Origin: Bacillota bacterium
GTDB taxonomy: Bacteria > Bacillota > Clostridia > Acetivibrionales > DSM-1351
Reading direction: 5' to 3'
Assembly: GCA_023400235.1 (NCBI GenBank)
Contig: JAEXFI010000012.1
Span: 1-64,000 of the forward strand
Length of the DNA stretch: 64,000 nucleotides
This document shows, in pieces, positions 61,631-64,000 of the stretch. Below the pieces are notes generated by a model. The model was not told the origin of the DNA and ran no database searches. It saw only the letters and a list, made by a program, of their open reading frames with translations. The position numbers and the translations under genes were made by a program. Numbering within the stretch: the first letter of the stretch is position 1; each line of letters begins with the position of its first letter.

Positions 61631-63157
61631 TTATTTCAATACTTTAAAAATCTTATACCCCTGTATGGAAGTCACCTCTTCGCACCATTCAGCCCCATTC
61701 CAATAAAGGTCCGGATAAGCGATATTTAAGGCATCCATATTACCATAGCTCCCGATTTGCGGAACAATTACATAATCAATATTATGCCCAACAGGATCTG
61801 ATACCGCCTTTGAAAAATCTGGTGTAGAGCTGATAACCAGATTATCCACGTTATTAACATTCATGATGGCATAATAGGTGAGATATGAGTCCATCAAAAT
61901 CCTTTTATCCCTTAAGTTGTTGTTAATATAATCTGCGACCTGCTCAGAATGTACAGGAACCATATATAGAGTATCCTCCCGCATGAGAGAGGAATGTTGA
62001 AACGCCCAGACAAAATAAATACCATTCAGAGCAAGCGCCACACAAAGGATAACAGCAGCTAGCCGCCGCACCGCTTTTTTTAACACGGAAAGCTGGTAAG
62101 GCATCCATGCTGCAGCGAACATCAAAGGATAGCAAAGATACCTCACATAGCCACCTGATGAACCCCTGGCTATCATAAAGAACTGAAAAACAGAAAGCCC
62201 CAGCGTAACTGTCATAATGATAGCGGTATCGTAGCTCAGGAATGCTCCTGATATCAGCCGTACCACAAGCAGCCCGGCAAGGGCAAACAAAAACGGCCAG
62301 ACCCTGGCCCATACATAGGATATCGCTCCTGTCACACCGCCATAGTCGGTATAATAGTCCGAATAGGCATTCATGGAGTAACCCGAGTTCAAAAAATACA
62401 GAGGATTCCCGGTAATGATCCAATTAAATAAAATCCAGACCAATACCGTATAAATAAGCGGAAGAAAGGTAACCCACATGGTTCCTTCCACATAAAAAAA
62501 CTTTTCTTTCCAATTGTTTTCGGGGCAGTATCTATGTTCTCTCTGGCTGAACAGTATTTGAAGAAACATTGCAAAGCCGAGAGTCAAAGCAAAAGGGATC
62601 GCTTCATAGCGGGTGAGGAACATCCCCACACAGCCAACGCCTAAAGCAAGCAAATGACTCGCCCGCCCTGTCCGCATCCAAAGGGAAAGCGCACATATAG
62701 CCTGTACCGAAAAAGCAGACGCAATAATCTCTGTCATGCCATTTGCCCCATAAAAAAATACATACGGGTTAAAACAGAACAGCAGAGTAAGTGCAAGTGA
62801 GGGAAGGCGCTCCACCTTTAGAAGTTCAAATGTGCGAAGAAGCGTTTTTCCCTGCCACGCAGCAAAAAATGCTGTTACCGCAGCCGCACCGATTCCTTTC
62901 GTGACAATAGGCCGCCACAAATGTGCAAGCGCCACAAATGGCAATTGTAATACACTGGGCAATGGATTCCACACGAGACCCATGGAGGTGAAGCGATATG
63001 GCTTGCAAAACAGCACATAAAATGCGTTGGCAGTGCGGCTTACAGCATCCCCGAGAAGAACATTTTTAAAGTAGCCTAAATAAACGCCATATGCAAATTC
63101 GGTAAGCAAAATCAAAACAAAGACGATTCGATGAATCCGCATTGGGCGGGAGATCAC
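61631..63157 (-). CDS. GT-C type membrane glycosyltransferase
   Basis: The 508-residue integral membrane protein has about ten hydrophobic segments and a C-terminal soluble part of about 120 residues. The first extracytoplasmic loop contains NVLLGDAVSRTANAFYV, whose Asp fits the catalytic acidic residue of GT-C enzymes (ArnT, PMT or GT39-like). It would transfer a sugar from a lipid carrier outside the cell, perhaps branching or modifying the polymer. The start is GTG at 63157 with no close ribosome-binding site; a GGAGGGAG about 30 nt upstream seems too far, so expression may be low. It ends 8 bp before the GT2 start. Confidence 0.82.
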   Translation of the reverse strand: MISRPMRIHRIVFVLILLTEFAYGVYLGYFKNVLLGDAVSRTANAFYVLFCKPYRFTSMGLVWNPLPSVLQLPFVALAHLWRPIVTKGIGAAAVTAFFAAWQGKTLLRTFELLKVERLPSLALTLLFCFNPYVFFYGANGMTEIIASAFSVQAICALSLWMRTGRASHLLALGVGCVGMFLTRYEAIPFALTLGFAMFLQILFSQREHRYCPENNWKEKFFYVEGTMWVTFLPLIYTVLVWILFNWIITGNPLYFLNSGYSMNAYSDYYTDYGGVTGAISYVWARVWPFLFALAGLLVVRLISGAFLSYDTAIIMTVTLGLSVFQFFMIARGSSGGYVRYLCYPLMFAAAWMPYQLSVLKKAVRRLAAVILCVALALNGIYFVWAFQHSSLMREDTLYMVPVHSEQVADYINNNLRDKRILMDSYLTYYAIMNVNNVDNLVISSTPDFSKAVSDPVGHNIDYVIVPQIGSYGNMDALNIAYPDLYWNGAEWCEEVTSIQGYKIFKVLK

Positions 63158-63347
63158 GTGTTTTGGATTGTAATGCAGTATATTCTCTCCCTCCTATCCC
63201 AATAATGCATTCTAAATATACATTGTAACATGACTATAAAAATAATGCGACAGTAGAAATGACATTTTGTTAATATGAATTATAATAATATTATACTCTA
63301 ATTTCTCATCTATATTAGGATTCATATAGTCAATATTTTCATCTCCC

Positions 63348-63758
63348 TTACGATAACGCCGTAGGTATGGCGTTTAGTACCGCCATTTCCTCCCGCTCCA
63401 GCATGTCGACATTGTATACGTTACATACCTGAGCCAGGTGCACTATTTTGTCACTTATTCTTCCAGCGATAAACAACTGATTTTTATTCATGTATTTAAA
63501 CATGTCATGTATCAAAATTTTCTCGCTGTGAAAGGGTGCATTAATATATTCATTATCGTTTGAGCAGGGTATTGGACCAATCACAACATCTGAGCCGTTA
63601 ACGGCCTCCTCCAAGGTGTTGCTCTGCCCGATTTTAACATCAAAGCTGGCTTTGTCAAACCCATATATATTAACCGAATTACCCTCTGCAGCAATTAATT
63701 CGGCCAATTTAACATTTCTTAAATCTCCTCCGATAATTGTAAATTTCATCTTTTCCAC
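63348..63758 (-). CDS. dpaA: Dipicolinate synthase subunit A, N-terminal half (split gene)
   Basis: The half encodes the DpaA N-terminal domain: MKFTIIGGDLRNVKLAELIA, YGFDKA, VIGPIPCSNDNEYINAPFH and the LEREEMAVLNAIPTA stretch, which precedes the Rossmann domain in the intact protein. The GTG start at 63758 has GGGAGGG 6 nt upstream. The element adds two codons (LS) and a stop after the junction, giving 136 residues. Up to the end of the 18-bp repeat there are exactly 134 dpaA codons in frame with the C-terminal half at 52860-53330. Alone it lacks the NADPH-binding domain and should be inactive. Confidence 0.95.
   Translation of the reverse strand: MEKMKFTIIGGDLRNVKLAELIAAEGNSVNIYGFDKASFDVKIGQSNTLEEAVNGSDVVIGPIPCSNDNEYINAPFHSEKILIHDMFKYMNKNQLFIAGRISDKIVHLAQVCNVYNVDMLEREEMAVLNAIPTALS
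63357..63374 (-). other. dpaA: Attachment site (element end within dpaA, promoter side)
   Basis: This is the second copy of the 18-bp AACGCCATACCTACGGCG. Here it continues with TT, giving a dyad with AACGCC and GGCGTT arms around an 8-bp centre (63355-63374). This is the dyad layout expected for a serine-recombinase crossover site. Confidence 0.92.
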
Positions 63759-63811
63759 ACTAGACCCTCCCGTTCCTCGGACTGGATATAAACTATTTAT
63801 GACGACTAATA

Positions 63812-63842
63812 TATTTTATGAAATGGACAACTGCCTAGTGCC
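63812..63842 (-). promoter_or_regulatory. Candidate sporulation (SigK-type) promoter of dpaA
   Basis: On the minus strand CATAAAATA (63820-63812) fits the SigE/SigK -10 pattern CATA-N3-TA. GGCACT (63842-63837) lies 16 nt upstream, resembling the SigK -35 AC motif. The start site would be about 45 nt before the dpaA GTG. dpaA is SigK-controlled in Bacillus. Confidence 0.5.
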
Positions 63843-63872
63843 TGTACCTAAATTCATTATTTTGTCATTGAA

Positions 63873-63903
63873 AAACCGGCGGGTTGAAATCACCTGCCGG
63901 TTT
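63873..63903 (-). terminator. Terminator upstream of dpaA
   Basis: AAACCGGCGGGT and ACCTGCCGGTTT form a 12-bp stem with one G-T pair and a 7-nt loop, followed by TTTTT on the minus strand. It would end a transcript entering from beyond 64000. The last 97 bp of the window show nothing else. Confidence 0.75.
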
Positions 63904-64000
63904 ATGATGTTCTATGTTAATCTTATTATGCTGTTGTAATCAAAGAATTATCTCTTTTTTAAGATTTCCCACTGCCGACATACTCAGGTTTTCATATTTA

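Larger units (their letters stand above)
53331..63374 (-). mobile_element. Skin-like intervening element splitting dpaA
   Basis: The element is bounded by the 18-bp direct repeats at 53331-53348 and 63357-63374. The excised circle would be 10,026 bp and leave one repeat copy in dpaA. It holds the serine recombinase and its small partner gene at one end, then a manC-like gene on the plus strand and three minus-strand polysaccharide genes. No phage structural, replication or plasmid genes are present. Gene-restoring elements of this kind are known in sigK (skin), spsM (SPbeta) and spoVFB of Bacillus or Clostridium; from memory I know of none with this cargo. Confidence 0.92.

Noticed and set aside
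53331..63374. The intervening element as a prophage
   Set aside because: None of its genes resembles phage structural, lysis or replication functions.

Overview
The window looks like a chromosome segment of a mesophilic, spore-forming, cellulosome-producing Clostridium of the Ruminiclostridium group (R. cellulolyticum, papyrosolvens, josui and relatives). The evidence is a GH5 endoglucanase with a C-terminal dockerin that matches what I remember of CelCCA of R. cellulolyticum along almost its whole length, S-layer-anchored glycoside hydrolases, YesM/YesN-type sugar regulators, and the dpaA-dpaB-tepA-ylzJ sporulation neighbourhood.

Layout. 1-18.8 kb, all on the minus strand: a carbohydrate locus with a 2104-residue SLH-anchored enzyme, a CUT1 ABC importer (binding lipoprotein plus two permeases), a GH65 family phosphorylase, beta-phosphoglucomutase, a DUF4432 mutarotase-like protein and a very large secreted GH43 protein cut by the window edge. 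19.1-22.7 kb, plus strand: a divergent YesM/YesN two-component system, the likely regulator of that locus. 22.7-27.8 kb: an SDR oxidoreductase, an ABC-2 exporter and an OmpR-type two-component system. 27.9-30.9 kb: an RCC1-repeat secreted protein and the cellulosomal GH5 enzyme. 31.8-35.6 kb: a propeller lipoprotein, a second OmpR-type two-component system and a small unknown protein. 35.7-37.5 kb: an acyl-CoA ligase. 37.7-49.8 kb: a polyol or sugar-acid type locus with an LplABC-like importer, three paralogous FAD oxidoreductases, three zinc alcohol dehydrogenases and a fructokinase. 50.5-52.9 kb: a thioesterase, then ylzJ, tepA and dpaB.

The main discovery is at 52.9-63.8 kb. The dipicolinate synthase gene dpaA (spoVFA) is split into two halves that lie 10 kb apart on the same strand. 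Both halves meet the intervening DNA at the same 18-bp sequence. A large serine recombinase lies directly against one junction. Joining the halves at the 18-bp repeat gives an exact in-frame 290-residue DpaA, the expected size. This is the architecture of a skin-like element that must be excised during sporulation. Its cargo is not a prophage: it is a polysaccharide cassette with a ManC-type GDP-mannose enzyme, a BcsB-like protein, a GT2 synthase fused to six tandem MshEN-like (c-di-GMP-type) motifs, and a GT-C membrane glycosyltransferase.

Two families of small structured repeats are also present. Family A (about 107 bp; one copy at 27.0 kb and three in tandem at 49.8-50.2 kb) has a GC stem whose two arms change together between copies. 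It sits exactly between a Shine-Dalgarno sequence and a start codon. The 27.0 kb copy is bounded by a 13-bp direct repeat and left both flanking genes intact. Family B (about 150 bp; 31.6 kb, 55.4 kb and a fragment at 50.9 kb) has short terminal inverted repeats and several hairpins. No tRNA, rRNA, CRISPR array or replication origin was seen.
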